In this document: positions 47,473 to 57,121 of the stretch, piece by piece
Layout of the letters: each line of letters opens with the position of its first letter
How positions within the stretch are numbered: position 1 is the first letter of the stretch
Notes under the pieces: model-generated
The model's database searches: none
Told to the model about the DNA's origin: nothing
What the model saw: the letters and a program-made list of their open reading frames with translations, nothing else
Program-made: the position numbers and the translations under genes
Source of the DNA: Seongchinamella sediminis
GTDB lineage: Bacteria; Pseudomonadota; Gammaproteobacteria; Pseudomonadales; Halieaceae
Direction: 5' to 3'
Assembly (NCBI RefSeq): GCF_003457605.1
Contig: NZ_QRAN01000002.1
Span: 186,388-250,387, forward strand
DNA length: 64,000 bases

Positions 47473-47501
47473 TATATAGTGGAAAAACCAGAGTCGGTAA
47501 A
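47473..47501 (-). promoter_or_regulatory. Candidate promoter of the seven-gene TonB operon
   Basis: On the minus strand TTTACC (-35, 47496-47501) and TATATA (-10, 47473-47478) are 17 bp apart, about 65 bp before the DUF3450 start. The -10 shifts one frame to TATAAA. No Fur-like palindrome was seen. Confidence 0.4.
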
Positions 47502-47653
47502 CCGAGGGTGCGAATTTAAACCATTTGGGATCGGTTTTTCAATTTTAGTCGTTGCCCCGGGTGCCGATCGACACCGTTTGGGTAGTTAGGTAACAGTTTT
47601 GGTCGCATGGGCAGGCGACGGTAACAGTGCGGCAAGTTGCCGCAAGCATTGCA

Positions 47654-48157
47654 TCATTGACGCTCAAACACCAAAAAACTGTAGGGGTAGGGATTGGCCC
47701 CGCTGGCGCCAAAACGCTCCCGCGACAGCTCGGTCCAGGCCGACCAGTCGATGTCGGGCAACAGCGCATCGCCCTCCACCTCGCCGTGCACCTCGGTGAA
47801 GTAGAGGCGATCAGCCCTAGGCAGGGCTGCCCGGTATATCTCGGCGCCGCCGATCACCATCAGCTCGGTGGCGCCATCGCTAATGGCAATGTCCCCGGCC
47901 ATGGCCAGCGCCTCGTCAAGACTGTGCGCCACCCTGACACCTTCGGCGTGCCAGTGTGCCTGGCGGGTAATCACGATATTGGTCCGCCCCGGTAGCGGCC
48001 GGCCGATAGACTCGAAGGTTTTGCGCCCCATGACGATCGGCTTGCCCATGGTGACGCGCTTGAAGTAGCGCAAGTCCTCCGGCAGGTGCCAGGGCAGGGC
48101 GTTGTTTCTGCCGATAACCCCGTTTTCCGCGGCGGCGACAATGACGGCCAGTTTCAC
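47654..48157 (-). CDS. folA: Dihydrofolate reductase
   Basis: A 167-residue NADPH-dependent enzyme that makes tetrahydrofolate, needed after each ThyA turnover. It shows IVAAAENGVIGRNNALPWHL (the Trp/Leu active-site loop with the catalytic acidic residue in ALPWHLPED), VMGRKTFESIGRPLPGR and VIGGAEIYRAALP. Start GTG 48157 has a weak ribosome-binding site. It follows thyA by 10 bp in the lgt-thyA-folA operon. Confidence 0.96.
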   Translation of the reverse strand: MKLAVIVAAAENGVIGRNNALPWHLPEDLRYFKRVTMGKPIVMGRKTFESIGRPLPGRTNIVITRQAHWHAEGVRVAHSLDEALAMAGDIAISDGATELMVIGGAEIYRAALPRADRLYFTEVHGEVEGDALLPDIDWSAWTELSRERFGASGANPYPYSFLVFERQ

Positions 48158-48167
48158 CTGTCGCCGC

Positions 48168-48998
48168 TCACACCGCCACCGGGGCGGCGATGTGCCCGTG
48201 GGGATTGTAGTCGAGCAGTTCGAAGTCCTCGAAGCGGTAATCGTATATGCTCGCGGGCCGCCGCCGGATTCGCAACCGGGGCAATGCTCGCGGCTCCCGT
48301 GACAACTGCTCGCGCACCTGCTCGAGATGATTGCTGTAGAGGTGGGAGTCGCCCGTGGTGATAATGATTTCCCCGGGCTCGAGGTCGCATTGCTGGGCCA
48401 GCATCATGGTCAGCACCGCCAGGCTGGCGGTGTTGTAGGGCAGGCCCAGGAAGGAGTCACTGGAACGGATGTACAACTGGGCGGAGAGCCTGCCACCGGC
48501 GACATAGAACTGGTACAGCAGATGACAGGGGGGCAGCGCCATGCGGCCCGCTTTTACATTCTCCTGGGGGCTGATTTTTTCATCCGGCAGGTACTCGACG
48601 TTCCAGCCGTGAAACAGTATCCGCCGGCTGTCCGGGTTACTGCGCAGGCAGTCCACCACGTAGTCGATCTGGTTGATGGCGCCGCCCCGGGTCGGCCAGG
48701 CCGTCCACTGGGCACCGTAGATCGGCCCCAGGTCGCCGCTCTCCGTGGCCCACTCATCCCAGATGGAAACACCGTTGTCCTTGAGCCAGGCGGTATTGGT
48801 GTCGCCGTTGAGGAACCAGATCAGTTCATTGATGATGCTTTTCAGGTGCAGCTTCTTGGTGGTCAGCAGCGGAAAGCCGTCGGCCAGGTCATGCCGGTAC
48901 TGTCGGCCGAACACCGACAGGGTGCCGGTGCCGGTGCGATCGCCCTTGCTGACGCCGTTATCCAGAATATCCTGCAGCAGGTCGAGGTATTGCTTCAT
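48168..48998 (-). CDS. thyA: Thymidylate synthase
   Basis: A 276-residue enzyme that methylates dUMP to dTMP with methylene-tetrahydrofolate. It contains the catalytic Cys block [38 protein letters not shown] (with the dUMP-binding residues) and the early [13 protein letters not shown]. Its ATG overlaps the lgt stop by 4 bases. The order lgt-thyA is the same as in E. coli. Confidence 0.96.
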   Translation of the reverse strand: MKQYLDLLQDILDNGVSKGDRTGTGTLSVFGRQYRHDLADGFPLLTTKKLHLKSIINELIWFLNGDTNTAWLKDNGVSIWDEWATESGDLGPIYGAQWTAWPTRGGAINQIDYVVDCLRSNPDSRRILFHGWNVEYLPDEKISPQENVKAGRMALPPCHLLYQFYVAGGRLSAQLYIRSSDSFLGLPYNTASLAVLTMMLAQQCDLEPGEIIITTGDSHLYSNHLEQVREQLSREPRALPRLRIRRRPASIYDYRFEDFELLDYNPHGHIAAPVAV

Positions 48999-49813
48999 TT
49001 GTTTTTCCCAGTAGCAGACTGCGGCGCGCCCGACGGCTTGCCGTAGGCGTAAAACAGCAGCGCCAGCCCAACCGCAATCAGCGGCACACTCAGTATCTGG
49101 CCGCGAGTCAGCCAGCCAAAGGCTTCGTAGCCGATATGGGCGTCCGGCTCACGGAAAAATTCGACGAAAAACCGGGCGCAGCCATAACCCACGGCGAATA
49201 CCCCGGAAACCGCATAGGTCGGCCTGGGTCTGGCGGAAAACCAGATCAGCACGATAAACAACAGCACACCCTCGAGCGCGAACTCGTAGAGCTGGGAGGG
49301 GTGGCGAGCCAGTTGCAGGGCGTCCGCCGGGAACACCATGCCCCAGGGCACTTCGGTGGGCTTGCCCCATAACTCCTGGCCGATGAAGTTGCCCAGTCGG
49401 CCCAGCCCCAGACCGATAGGCACGAAAGGCGCAATAAAGTCCACCAGTCGCCAGAAGGGTATTTGCTGCTTGCGGCCGAAGATATACATCGCCAACAGCA
49501 CCCCCAGCAAGCCGCCGTGGAAGGACATGCCGCCCTCCCACACCCGCAGGGCCCAGGCAGGATCATCGATCAGTCGCTGGCCGCCGTAGAGGAAGGTGTA
49601 ACCGACACGGCCGCCCAGCACCACCCCAAGGGCCACGTAAAAGGTAAGATCGTCCACCTGTTCCCGGCTCACCGGGGTCCAGGAGCGGGCCGAGCGCCTG
49701 ACCGCCAGCCACCAGCCGGCAGCAATGCCGGTGAGGTAGGCAAGACCGTACCAGTGAATTTTAAGCGGCCCGAAGGCAACGGCGACAGGATCTATTTCGG
49801 GATAAGGGAGCAT
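48995..49813 (-). CDS. lgt: Prolipoprotein diacylglyceryl transferase
   Basis: A 272-residue inner-membrane enzyme that attaches diacylglycerol to the lipobox cysteine of prelipoproteins, several of which are encoded in this window. It has multiple hydrophobic helices and the Lgt signature [20 protein letters not shown]. The conserved [15 protein letters not shown] lies in the preceding segment. It starts the lgt-thyA-folA operon and is divergent from the NRDE gene, with an 87-bp gap that holds nothing recognisable beyond the two starts. Confidence 0.95.
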   Translation of the reverse strand: MLPYPEIDPVAVAFGPLKIHWYGLAYLTGIAAGWWLAVRRSARSWTPVSREQVDDLTFYVALGVVLGGRVGYTFLYGGQRLIDDPAWALRVWEGGMSFHGGLLGVLLAMYIFGRKQQIPFWRLVDFIAPFVPIGLGLGRLGNFIGQELWGKPTEVPWGMVFPADALQLARHPSQLYEFALEGVLLFIVLIWFSARPRPTYAVSGVFAVGYGCARFFVEFFREPDAHIGYEAFGWLTRGQILSVPLIAVGLALLFYAYGKPSGAPQSATGKNK

Positions 49814-49900
49814 GGAACAACCATCGGAATAAGCGCGTATTATTATGCACGCGTATCGGATTCACAATTGTTTCGCCCACAGAAGGACAAGCGACCCCGT

Positions 49901-50689
49901 ATGTGCCTGATTTTATTTGCCCACCGGGCCAGTGACGACTACCCGCTGGTAGTCGCCGCCAATCGCGATGAGTTCCACGACCGGCCCACGGCCCCGGCAC
50001 AACTGTGGCAGGATCACCCGGGGCTACTGGCCGGCCGCGACCTGCAGGCCGGCGGCACCTGGATGGGCATCCATCGCAATGGACGCTTTGCCGCCATCAC
50101 CAACTTTCGCGACCCTGCGCGAACGGTCGCCGCACCGCGCTCCCGGGGCGAGCTGACCACCCGTTTCCTGCTCGGCGATGCCAGCCCGCAGGACTTTCTC
50201 GGCGAACTGCAGGCGGCGGCGGGCGATTACGCCGGCTTTAACCTGCTGCTGGGAGCGGGTGACGAGTTGTGGTACTTCAGCAATAGCGCGACGGGGCCCG
50301 CCGCCACGCCCCGGCCGCTGGCGCCGGGTATCTACGGCCTCAGCAATGCATTGCTGGATACGCCCTGGCCCAAGGTGGAGCGCGGCAAGCAGGCGCTCAC
50401 CGGGGTGCTGGCGGCCAGGGACATCGATCACGAGCGGCTGGCCACGGTGGTGACGGACCGCCAGTTGGCCAGCCGGGAACAGCTGGATCTGCAGGGCCTC
50501 AATGGCGAGATGGCCCAGCTGTTATCGGCCCAGTTTATCGTCAACCCGCGCTACGGCACCCGGGCAACCACCACCTGCTGGCGCGACGCGACAGGCACTT
50601 TCCACTGGCGGGAACAGACCATCGGCGCCGACGGCGGGACAAAGGGTGCGGTGGAACTGGAGCTGGCTACGCAACCGGACTGTGAATGA
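49901..50689 (+). CDS. NRDE (TANGO2-like) family protein
   Basis: A 262-residue protein of the NRDE/TANGO2 family: MCLILFAHRASDD at the N-terminus with Cys2, and VVAANRDEFHDRPTAPAQLW carrying the namesake motif. The N-terminal Cys and fold resemble Ntn-type hydrolases, and eukaryotic TANGO2 is linked to lipid and haem handling, but the bacterial role is unknown. ATG 49901 follows AAGGA; a frame extending far upstream runs through the divergent lgt gene and is rejected. The 3' end overlaps ptsP by 23 bp. Confidence 0.9.
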   Translation: MCLILFAHRASDDYPLVVAANRDEFHDRPTAPAQLWQDHPGLLAGRDLQAGGTWMGIHRNGRFAAITNFRDPARTVAAPRSRGELTTRFLLGDASPQDFLGELQAAAGDYAGFNLLLGAGDELWYFSNSATGPAATPRPLAPGIYGLSNALLDTPWPKVERGKQALTGVLAARDIDHERLATVVTDRQLASREQLDLQGLNGEMAQLLSAQFIVNPRYGTRATTTCWRDATGTFHWREQTIGADGGTKGAVELELATQPDCE

Positions 50690-52931
50690 ATTTTTCCATG
50701 CCGTGTTCTGCCAGGAAACACTCCATACGGGCGTGAATGGCACCGGGGTCTTCGTGCTGCATGACTTCTTCCAGTAAGCCCCGGGCCTCGGCCAGACTCA
50801 CATTGCGCAAGGCTTTTTTCACCTTGGGCAGACTGGTGGCGTTCATCGACAGCATATCGTAGCCCATGGCCAGCAACAGTACCGCGCCCTCGGGATCCCC
50901 GGCCAGCTCACCGCAGATACCCACCTTCTTGCCCTCGCTACGCGCCGCAACCGCCACCTGCTGCAGGGCCCCAAGCACCGCCGGGTGCAGCGAGTGATAG
51001 AGGTCGGCGACCCGGGCATTGTTGCGGTCCACCGCCAACAGGTACTGGGTCAGGTCATTGGAGCCCACCGACAGGAAGTCGACCCGGCGGGCCAGGGCTC
51101 GCGCCTGGTATACGGCCGAGGGCACCTCCACCATCACCCCGATGCGGGGCAGCGGGGTATCGACCCCTTCCTGGATCAGCTCGCGATGGCTGCGGTGGAT
51201 GAGTTCCAGCGCCTCGTCCAGCTCGCTGACACTGGAAATCATCGGCAGCATGATGCGCAGGTTGCCGAGGCCGGCGTTGGCCTTGAGCATCGCCCGCACC
51301 TGGGAGAGGAAAATCTCCGGGTGGTCCAGGGTGACGCGGATACCCCGCCAGCCCAGGAACGGATTGTCCTCCTCGATGGGAAAATAGGGCAGGGCCTTGT
51401 CGCCGCCAATGTCCAGGGTGCGCATGGTGACCGGGCGGGGGGCAAAAGCCTCCAGCTGGCTGCGATAGATTTGCCGCTGCTCCTCTTCGGAGGGGAAGCG
51501 CTCGCGCAGCAGGAACGGCACCTCGGTGCGATACAGGCCCACCCCCTCGGCGCCGTGTTCCAGCGAGCGGGACACATCGGCCATCAGCCCGGTATTGACC
51601 CACAGGGGCATGCGGTGGCCATCCTGGGTTACACAGGGCTGGTCCCTCAGCGACTCCAGATCCCGGCTCAGCTCCCGGTCCGAATCCAGGATCGCCTCAA
51701 ACCGTGACAGCACCTCGGGCGGTGGATTGAGATGCACCGTCCCGTTGTAGCCATCAATAGCCACGCTGCGGCCCTGCAACTTGGTGTAGGGCAGGTCTAC
51801 CGCCCCCATTACCGTCGGCACGCCCATCGCCCGGGCGAGAATGGCGACATGGGAGTTGCCCGAGCCGCGCACGGAAATCAGGCCCGCCAGCTTTTCCCGC
51901 GGGATCTCGCCCAGCGAGGAAGCGGTGAGCTCCTCGCTCACCAACACCGTCTGGTCCGGGAACACCTGCTCCTCCCGGCTCTCCGCCTGCAGGTAGGCCA
52001 GCACCCGGGTGCCAAGGTCGCGTACATCCACCGCGCGCTCTTTCAGGTAGCTGTGCTCCATGCGCTCAAAGTGACGGATATGCTCGATCATGACCCTGCT
52101 CAGGGCGCCCTGGGCCCAGTGGCCCTCCCTGATCAGGCCGACCACTTCCCGGCCGATGGAGGAGTCGTCGAGAATCCCCAGGTAAACGTCGAACAGGGCA
52201 TGGTCTTCCGGGCTCAGTTCGCCGCCAAGGTTCTCAGCCACACCGCGGATATCCTCCCGCACCCTGCCCAGGGCATAGCGGAAAGCCTTGAGCTCCTCCC
52301 GGCGATTTTCCACCAGTTTCTGCGGTACGGCATAGAGGTCGGCGATGGGCGACACAACGACCGCCGTCCCTATGGCAATGCCCGGCGCACCGGGAACACC
52401 GCCAATCTTGGTCGGCGCGCCGGCCGCCACCTCGTCGGAACCCACCGCACCGGTAACCCGGGCGTGGGCAATGACCGCCGCCAGCTGCGCCGACATGGTG
52501 ACCAGGAAAGCTTCCTCGCCCTCGTCGAAGCGGCGGTGGTCCGCCTGCTGCACCACCAGCACCCCGAGCACTGCCCGCTGGTGAATAATGGGCACGCCGA
52601 GAAAAGCGTTGAAATGCTCCTCTCCCAGGTCGGGAAAGAAGCGGAAGTTGGGGTGGTTTTCGGCGTTTTCCAGGTTCAGCGGCTCTTCCCGCTCCGCCAC
52701 TGTGCCCACCAGTCCCTCACCCCGCGCCAGGCTGGCAATACCTACCTGATCCTTGTTGAGACCCTCGGTGGCGCTGAATACAAAGCGGTCGCCGTCTTCT
52801 TCCCGCAGGTAGACGCTGCACACCTCCGTACCCATGGCGACACGCACCCGGCTGACAATAATCCCCAGTGCCTCTTCCAGACTGCTGGCGGAGTTGACCT
52901 CCTGGACTATCTGGCGCAGCACGTGCAGCAT
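50667..52931 (-). CDS. ptsP: Nitrogen-PTS enzyme I (PtsP)
   Basis: A 754-residue phosphotransferase that passes phosphate from phosphoenolpyruvate to NPr in the nitrogen-related PTS. It has an N-terminal GAF domain (residues about 1-150), the phosphohistidine region RGSGNSHVAILARAMGVP and the C-terminal PEP-binding half (EIPREKL, TMRTLDIGGDKALPYF, SVGSNDLTQYLLAVDRNN). The GAF domain distinguishes it from sugar-PTS enzyme I. It lies 8 bp after rppH, the same order as in E. coli (ygdP-ptsP). Confidence 0.95.
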   Translation of the reverse strand: MLHVLRQIVQEVNSASSLEEALGIIVSRVRVAMGTEVCSVYLREEDGDRFVFSATEGLNKDQVGIASLARGEGLVGTVAEREEPLNLENAENHPNFRFFPDLGEEHFNAFLGVPIIHQRAVLGVLVVQQADHRRFDEGEEAFLVTMSAQLAAVIAHARVTGAVGSDEVAAGAPTKIGGVPGAPGIAIGTAVVVSPIADLYAVPQKLVENRREELKAFRYALGRVREDIRGVAENLGGELSPEDHALFDVYLGILDDSSIGREVVGLIREGHWAQGALSRVMIEHIRHFERMEHSYLKERAVDVRDLGTRVLAYLQAESREEQVFPDQTVLVSEELTASSLGEIPREKLAGLISVRGSGNSHVAILARAMGVPTVMGAVDLPYTKLQGRSVAIDGYNGTVHLNPPPEVLSRFEAILDSDRELSRDLESLRDQPCVTQDGHRMPLWVNTGLMADVSRSLEHGAEGVGLYRTEVPFLLRERFPSEEEQRQIYRSQLEAFAPRPVTMRTLDIGGDKALPYFPIEEDNPFLGWRGIRVTLDHPEIFLSQVRAMLKANAGLGNLRIMLPMISSVSELDEALELIHRSHRELIQEGVDTPLPRIGVMVEVPSAVYQARALARRVDFLSVGSNDLTQYLLAVDRNNARVADLYHSLHPAVLGALQQVAVAARSEGKKVGICGELAGDPEGAVLLLAMGYDMLSMNATSLPKVKKALRNVSLAEARGLLEEVMQHEDPGAIHARMECFLAEHGMEKFIHSPVA

Positions 52932-52939
52932 CGGTGGAC

Positions 52940-53440
52940 TTATCCCTCAACCTGTTGTTCGGTGTGGCGCCCCAGAGGGAGCGCCAGCTCTTTCATCGCC
53001 CGGCGGTATACCTCGCGCTTGAAAGCAATCACCTGGCCCAGCGGATACCAGTAGCTCACCCACTGCCAGTGATCGAATTCGGGCTTGTCGTTGTGGTCCA
53101 GTCGCACCGCATCGTCATCGGCCAGCATGCGCAGTAGAAACCACTTCTGCTTCTGGCCGATACACACGGGTTTCTGGCCCTTGCGGACAAAGCGCCGGGG
53201 CAGGCGGTAACGCAGCCAGCCGCGGGTCACGCCCAGCACTTCCACCGCGTCCGGCGTCAGCCCGACTTCCTCCTGCAGTTCCCGATAAAGCGCCTGCTCC
53301 GGAGATTCCCCGCGGTTAATGCCGCCCTGGGGAAACTGCCAGGCATCCCGCCCGCCGACGCGCCGGGCCCACAGGACCTGGCCCCGGTCATTTGCCAGCA
53401 CTATGCCCACGTTGGGTCGAAAGCCGTCTTTATCGATCAC
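52940..53440 (-). CDS. rppH: RNA pyrophosphohydrolase
   Basis: A 166-residue Nudix hydrolase that removes pyrophosphate from mRNA 5' ends to trigger decay. The Nudix box is [22 protein letters not shown], which spans Gly to Gly with REL-EE in place (described here only by its key residues). The opening [12 protein letters not shown] is typical of RppH. Start GTG 53440. It is upstream of ptsP in a probable operon and divergent from the HAD gene. The 118-bp gap shows no clear promoter pair. Confidence 0.94.
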   Translation of the reverse strand: MIDKDGFRPNVGIVLANDRGQVLWARRVGGRDAWQFPQGGINRGESPEQALYRELQEEVGLTPDAVEVLGVTRGWLRYRLPRRFVRKGQKPVCIGQKQKWFLLRMLADDDAVRLDHNDKPEFDHWQWVSYWYPLGQVIAFKREVYRRAMKELALPLGRHTEQQVEG

Positions 53441-53558
53441 GTTTATTGGTATATCCAGCCAAGTAGCCAGTTATTGTTCCACACTTTCGAGTCCCTGAGA
53501 AATTTACTCTGGCGGCCGAGGCCGCTATGCTGCCTCCCTTTTACCCGGAGCGGCGGCC

Positions 53559-54215
53559 ATGGCACTGGCGATTTTTGACCTGGACAACACCCTCATCGGT
53601 GGTGACAGTGACCACCTGTGGGGGGAATTCGTCTGCGAGCGGGGCCTGGTGGACAGCGAGGCCTTCGCCGCCCGCAACGACCAGTTCTACGAGGACTATA
53701 AATCCGGCAACCTGGATATCGATGCCTATTTACGCTTCGCCCTGGCGCCACTCCGGGGCGTGGACCCGCAGGTACTGGCCGCCTGGCACCGCGATTTCAT
53801 GGCCAGCAAGATCGAGCCTATCATGCTGCCCAGGGCCCGTCAGCTGATTGCCAGCCACCGGGAGCGAAACCACCACCTGCTGGTCATTACCGCTACCAAT
53901 GAGTTCATCACCCGGCCCATTGCCGCGGCCCTGGGCATTGACGATATCCTCGCCTGTGAAGCGCAGCAGGTAAACGGCCGCTACACCGGGGAACCCCTGG
54001 GTACGCCGTCCTACCACGAGGGCAAGGTCGTCAGGCTCGAGCAATGGCTGCGGGAGCGGGATATATCCCTCGCCGGTGCCTACTTCTACAGTGACTCCCA
54101 CAACGACCTGCCACTGCTGGAGCAGGTGGATAAACCCGTTGCCGTGGACCCCGATCCGACCCTGCTGGCGCGCGCCCGCGAAGCGGGCTGGCCGGTGATT
54201 TCCCTGCGCGACTAG
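53559..54215 (+). CDS. HAD-superfamily hydrolase, subfamily IB (SerB-like)
   Basis: A 218-residue phosphatase-like protein. Motif I is FDLDNTLIGGDS with the nucleophile Asp and acid Asp; later motifs include the Thr in LVITATNEF, a Lys in HEGKVVRLEQWL and the Asp pair in YSDSHNDLPLL. This layout matches the HAD-IB branch containing phosphoserine phosphatase; the substrate is not certain. A GGAGCGG ribosome-binding site precedes ATG 53559. Its stop overlaps the convergent rlmI stop by 4 bp. Confidence 0.88.
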   Translation: MALAIFDLDNTLIGGDSDHLWGEFVCERGLVDSEAFAARNDQFYEDYKSGNLDIDAYLRFALAPLRGVDPQVLAAWHRDFMASKIEPIMLPRARQLIASHRERNHHLLVITATNEFITRPIAAALGIDDILACEAQQVNGRYTGEPLGTPSYHEGKVVRLEQWLRERDISLAGAYFYSDSHNDLPLLEQVDKPVAVDPDPTLLARAREAGWPVISLRD

Positions 54216-55402
54216 TCGCGGCGGGCGAATACCGCTTTCAGGTATTCAGTCTCCGGAATGCCCGGGTGCACCGGGTGATCGGGCCCCTGGGCGCCCTGCT
54301 CCACCACCCGCAGCTGGCAACCGGCGCGCACCGCCGCCTGCTGCAGCGCCGCCATCAGGTCAGCGCGACCCAGGTGCATGGAACAGGACCCGGAGACCAG
54401 CAGGCCACCGGGAGTCAGCAGCCGCAGCCCCAGCTCGTTGATCCGCCGATAGGCCGCAATCCCTTTCTTCAGGTCCCTGCGCCGCTGGATAAAGGCGGGA
54501 GGATCGAGTATGACCACGTCAAAGGCCTGACCCTCGGCCAGCATCTGCTTCATGGTTTCCGGGGCAGAGCCCTGGCGCACCGCGACCCTGTCCTCCAGGC
54601 CATTGCGCGCCGCGTTGCGCATCACCCCCTCCAGGGCCGCGGCGGAGCTGTCCAGACAACAGACCTCGCTGGCGCCAAAGGCAGCCGCCTGGATGCCCCA
54701 ACCGCCGATATAGCTGTAGACATCGAGCACCGACCTGCCCCCAACCCAGGCTGCCAGCCGCGCCCGGGACATACGGTGATCGTAGAACCAGCCGGTCTTC
54801 TGCCCGCTGTAGACCGGCGCCAGGAACTGCACGCCATTTTCCTCCAGCGGCACCTGCTCAGGCACCTGGCCCGACACCACCTCGACTTCCCCGGCCAGCC
54901 CGCTGTCCCGGCGCGCCCGGCTGTCCCCGCGCAGCAGGATACCCTCCGGCTGCAGCAGCTCCTCCAGCGCCCGCAGCAGGGGCCCGCGGTAGCGCTCAAT
55001 GCCGGCGTTGTTGAGCTGCACCACCAGTTGCGGGCCGAAGCGGTCGATGACCACCCCGGGCAGCAGGTCGCTGTCACCGTATACCAGGCGGTAAAAGGGT
55101 TTGTCGAAGGCGGCCTCGCGGGCCTGGAGGGCAGCCTGCAGGCGCTGGCCGAAGAACTCGCCGTCCAGCCCCTGCGCCTCGCCCGGGGCGAAGAGCCGGG
55201 CGCAGATCAGCGCCTGCGGCTCCATGTAGGCACTGCCCAGCAGCCCCCCCTGGGCGTCGCGCACGCGCACCACGTCCCCGGGCTGTAAACCCGCCAGCGG
55301 GTGGCGCTTGCTGTCAATCTCGTTGGAATAGACCCACAGGTGCCCGCCGCGCAGGCGGCGCTCGGCCCCCTTACGCAGGTAAAGGTCGGCAAATGCTGTC
55401 AT
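54212..55402 (-). CDS. 23S rRNA cytosine methyltransferase RlmI-like
   Basis: A 396-residue class I SAM-dependent methyltransferase: an N-terminal PUA domain (RKGAERRLRGGHLWVYSNEI, within the first 30 residues), then the methyltransferase core with SYIGGWGIQAAAFGASEV (SAM loop) and DVVILDPPAFIQRRRD. The layout matches RlmI (m5C1962) or a related 23S rRNA methyltransferase; the exact target is inferred from family. It is convergent with the HAD gene and 27 bp downstream of gcvH on the same strand. Confidence 0.88.
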   Translation of the reverse strand: MTAFADLYLRKGAERRLRGGHLWVYSNEIDSKRHPLAGLQPGDVVRVRDAQGGLLGSAYMEPQALICARLFAPGEAQGLDGEFFGQRLQAALQAREAAFDKPFYRLVYGDSDLLPGVVIDRFGPQLVVQLNNAGIERYRGPLLRALEELLQPEGILLRGDSRARRDSGLAGEVEVVSGQVPEQVPLEENGVQFLAPVYSGQKTGWFYDHRMSRARLAAWVGGRSVLDVYSYIGGWGIQAAAFGASEVCCLDSSAAALEGVMRNAARNGLEDRVAVRQGSAPETMKQMLAEGQAFDVVILDPPAFIQRRRDLKKGIAAYRRINELGLRLLTPGGLLVSGSCSMHLGRADLMAALQQAAVRAGCQLRVVEQGAQGPDHPVHPGIPETEYLKAVFARRD

Positions 55403-55429
55403 CGGGGTGCTCGGGGAGGGGACAGGCCC

Positions 55430-55822
55430 CTAGTCGTCCTCGTCACACTTGCTCTGGTAGTCTTCGGCGCTGAGCAGCGCGTCCAGCTCGCTGGCGTCCG
55501 CAGGCTGGATGCGGAAAATCCAGCCGTCGTTGTAGGGATCGGCATTGACCGTCTCGGGTTCATCGTCGAGCTGCTCGTTGACCGCCAGGACCTCGCCGCC
55601 GACAGGCGTGTAGATGTCGGAAGCGGCTTTCACCGATTCCACCACGCCGGCCTCGTCACCGGCGGCCAGGGTAATACCCACTTCCGGCAACTCCACGAAA
55701 ACCACGTCGCCCAGCGCATCCTGGGCATGATCCGAAATGCCCACGGTAACGGTGCCATCCTCTTCCAGGCGCGCCCACTCGTGGCTGCTGGCGTATTTCA
55801 GTTCGCTTGGTGTCTGGCTCAT
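55430..55822 (-). CDS. gcvH: Glycine cleavage system H protein
   Basis: A 130-residue lipoyl carrier of the glycine cleavage system. The lipoylation site is [17 protein letters not shown], with the Lys in the conserved position, and [21 protein letters not shown] precedes it (a 21-residue stretch recognised as the strand pair before the lipoyl turn). It carries an unusually acidic tail (CDEDD). GAGGACG lies before ATG 55822. gcvT and gcvP are not in the window. No glycine riboswitch is visible in the 81-bp gap upstream. Confidence 0.95.
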   Translation of the reverse strand: MSQTPSELKYASSHEWARLEEDGTVTVGISDHAQDALGDVVFVELPEVGITLAAGDEAGVVESVKAASDIYTPVGGEVLAVNEQLDDEPETVNADPYNDGWIFRIQPADASELDALLSAEDYQSKCDEDD

Positions 55823-55903
55823 GGAGCGTCCTCTGTTGGATCGATGAAGAGAGCTGAGCGGCTCATTCTAACGGGCAGCGGGTGAAAAACAATACAGCGG
55901 GGT

Positions 55904-57121
55904 TCAGCTGATCCCCAGGGCCTGGCGCATCAGCCGCTGCTTGAGCGGTGCAATGCGGCCAACGCCCCGCATCCCGGCGTTACGCAGCCACCGCACCGGC
56001 AGCGCCTGCTGCTCGAACAGGCGCTTGAAACCATCCATGGCGCCCATCATCAACAGATTATCGCCCTTGCGCCGGCGCTGGTAGCGGGACAGCACATCCA
56101 TCCGTCCCGGCTGCAGGCCACGCTCATGGGCGCGCAGCAGCTCCTCGGCGAGCACCGCCACATCCAGCAGGCCCAGGTTGATCCCCTGACCCGCCAGGGG
56201 ATGAATGGTATGGGCGGCATCGGCCACCAGCGCCACCCCCGGCTGGATGTAATCCACCGCGTGACGCTGGCGCAGGGGAAAGGCAAAACGGGGGCTGGTT
56301 GCCAGTACCGGGCCCAGGGTTTCCTCGAAGGCGACACCCAGGCGCAGGCAAAAGTCCGCGTCAGCGAGCGCCAGCACCTCCTCGGCCACCTCATCCTGCA
56401 GCGACCAGACGATAGAACTGAAGGACTCACCGGGCTTGCCCGGCAGCGGCAGGAACGCCAGTGGCCCGGTGGGCAGGAAGCGCTGCCAGGCGGTGTGCTG
56501 GTGCTCCCGGGCGGTCTGTACCGTGCACACCAGGGCGCGGTGGCCGTAGTCCCACTCGCGGGTGCGAAACTCCAGCATCTGGCGCACCCGCGACAGGGCC
56601 CCGTCGGCGCCCACCACCAGGCGGGCCCGCAGGCACTCTCCGCTCTCCAGTGCCAGCACCAGCGTTCCGTCGTCATCCCGCTGGCAGCTTTGCAGGCTGT
56701 CCGGACTGTGGACAGCGATATCCGTGGCGCCCTCCAGCGCTGCCAGCAGGCCATCGACAATGGCCCGGTTTTCGACAATATGACCCAGGGCGGGCACATC
56801 CAGCTCGGCGCGGTCAAATTCGATACGCCCGGTGCCATCGGCGTCCCACACCGTCATATGGGAATAGGCGCAATGCCGGTAGCCGGCGACACCTGCCCAG
56901 GCGCCCAACCGGTCCAGGAAAGCAATGGAGATGGGCGTCAGGGCGCTGACCCGGGCATCATAGCTGTGCACGTCGCGGGCGTCTGGCAGGGGCTTGCGCT
57001 GCAGGGGTTGCGCCTCTACCAGCGCCAGCGACAGGCCGCTGCCGGCGAGAGCCGCCGCCAGCGCAGTGCCGGCGATCCCGGCACCGATAATCACCACATC
57101 GTATTGGCTGCTCACGCTCAT
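55904..57121 (-). CDS. Ubiquinone-biosynthesis FAD monooxygenase (UbiI/VisC-type)
   Basis: A 405-residue flavoprotein hydroxylase. It has the FAD-binding start VIIGAGIAGTALAAALAGSG, the UbiH-family signature with ARLVVGADGALSRVR and the C-terminal DAAHTIHPLAGQGINLGL. Its partner ubiH overlaps by 4 bases (ATGA), as in the E. coli ubiH-visC pair, so it probably performs the C5 hydroxylation. UbiF-type activity cannot be excluded by eye. Confidence 0.88.
   Translation of the reverse strand: MSVSSQYDVVIIGAGIAGTALAAALAGSGLSLALVEAQPLQRKPLPDARDVHSYDARVSALTPISIAFLDRLGAWAGVAGYRHCAYSHMTVWDADGTGRIEFDRAELDVPALGHIVENRAIVDGLLAALEGATDIAVHSPDSLQSCQRDDDGTLVLALESGECLRARLVVGADGALSRVRQMLEFRTREWDYGHRALVCTVQTAREHQHTAWQRFLPTGPLAFLPLPGKPGESFSSIVWSLQDEVAEEVLALADADFCLRLGVAFEETLGPVLATSPRFAFPLRQRHAVDYIQPGVALVADAAHTIHPLAGQGINLGLLDVAVLAEELLRAHERGLQPGRMDVLSRYQRRRKGDNLLMMGAMDGFKRLFEQQALPVRWLRNAGMRGVGRIAPLKQRLMRQALGIS

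Noticed and set aside
47628-47644. TGCGGCAA-G-TTGCCGCA hairpin after folA as a terminator
   Set aside because: Perfect arms but no T-run on the minus strand; recorded only as a possible element.
55823-55903. Glycine riboswitch before gcvH
   Set aside because: The gap is only 81 bp and shows none of the conserved aptamer blocks.
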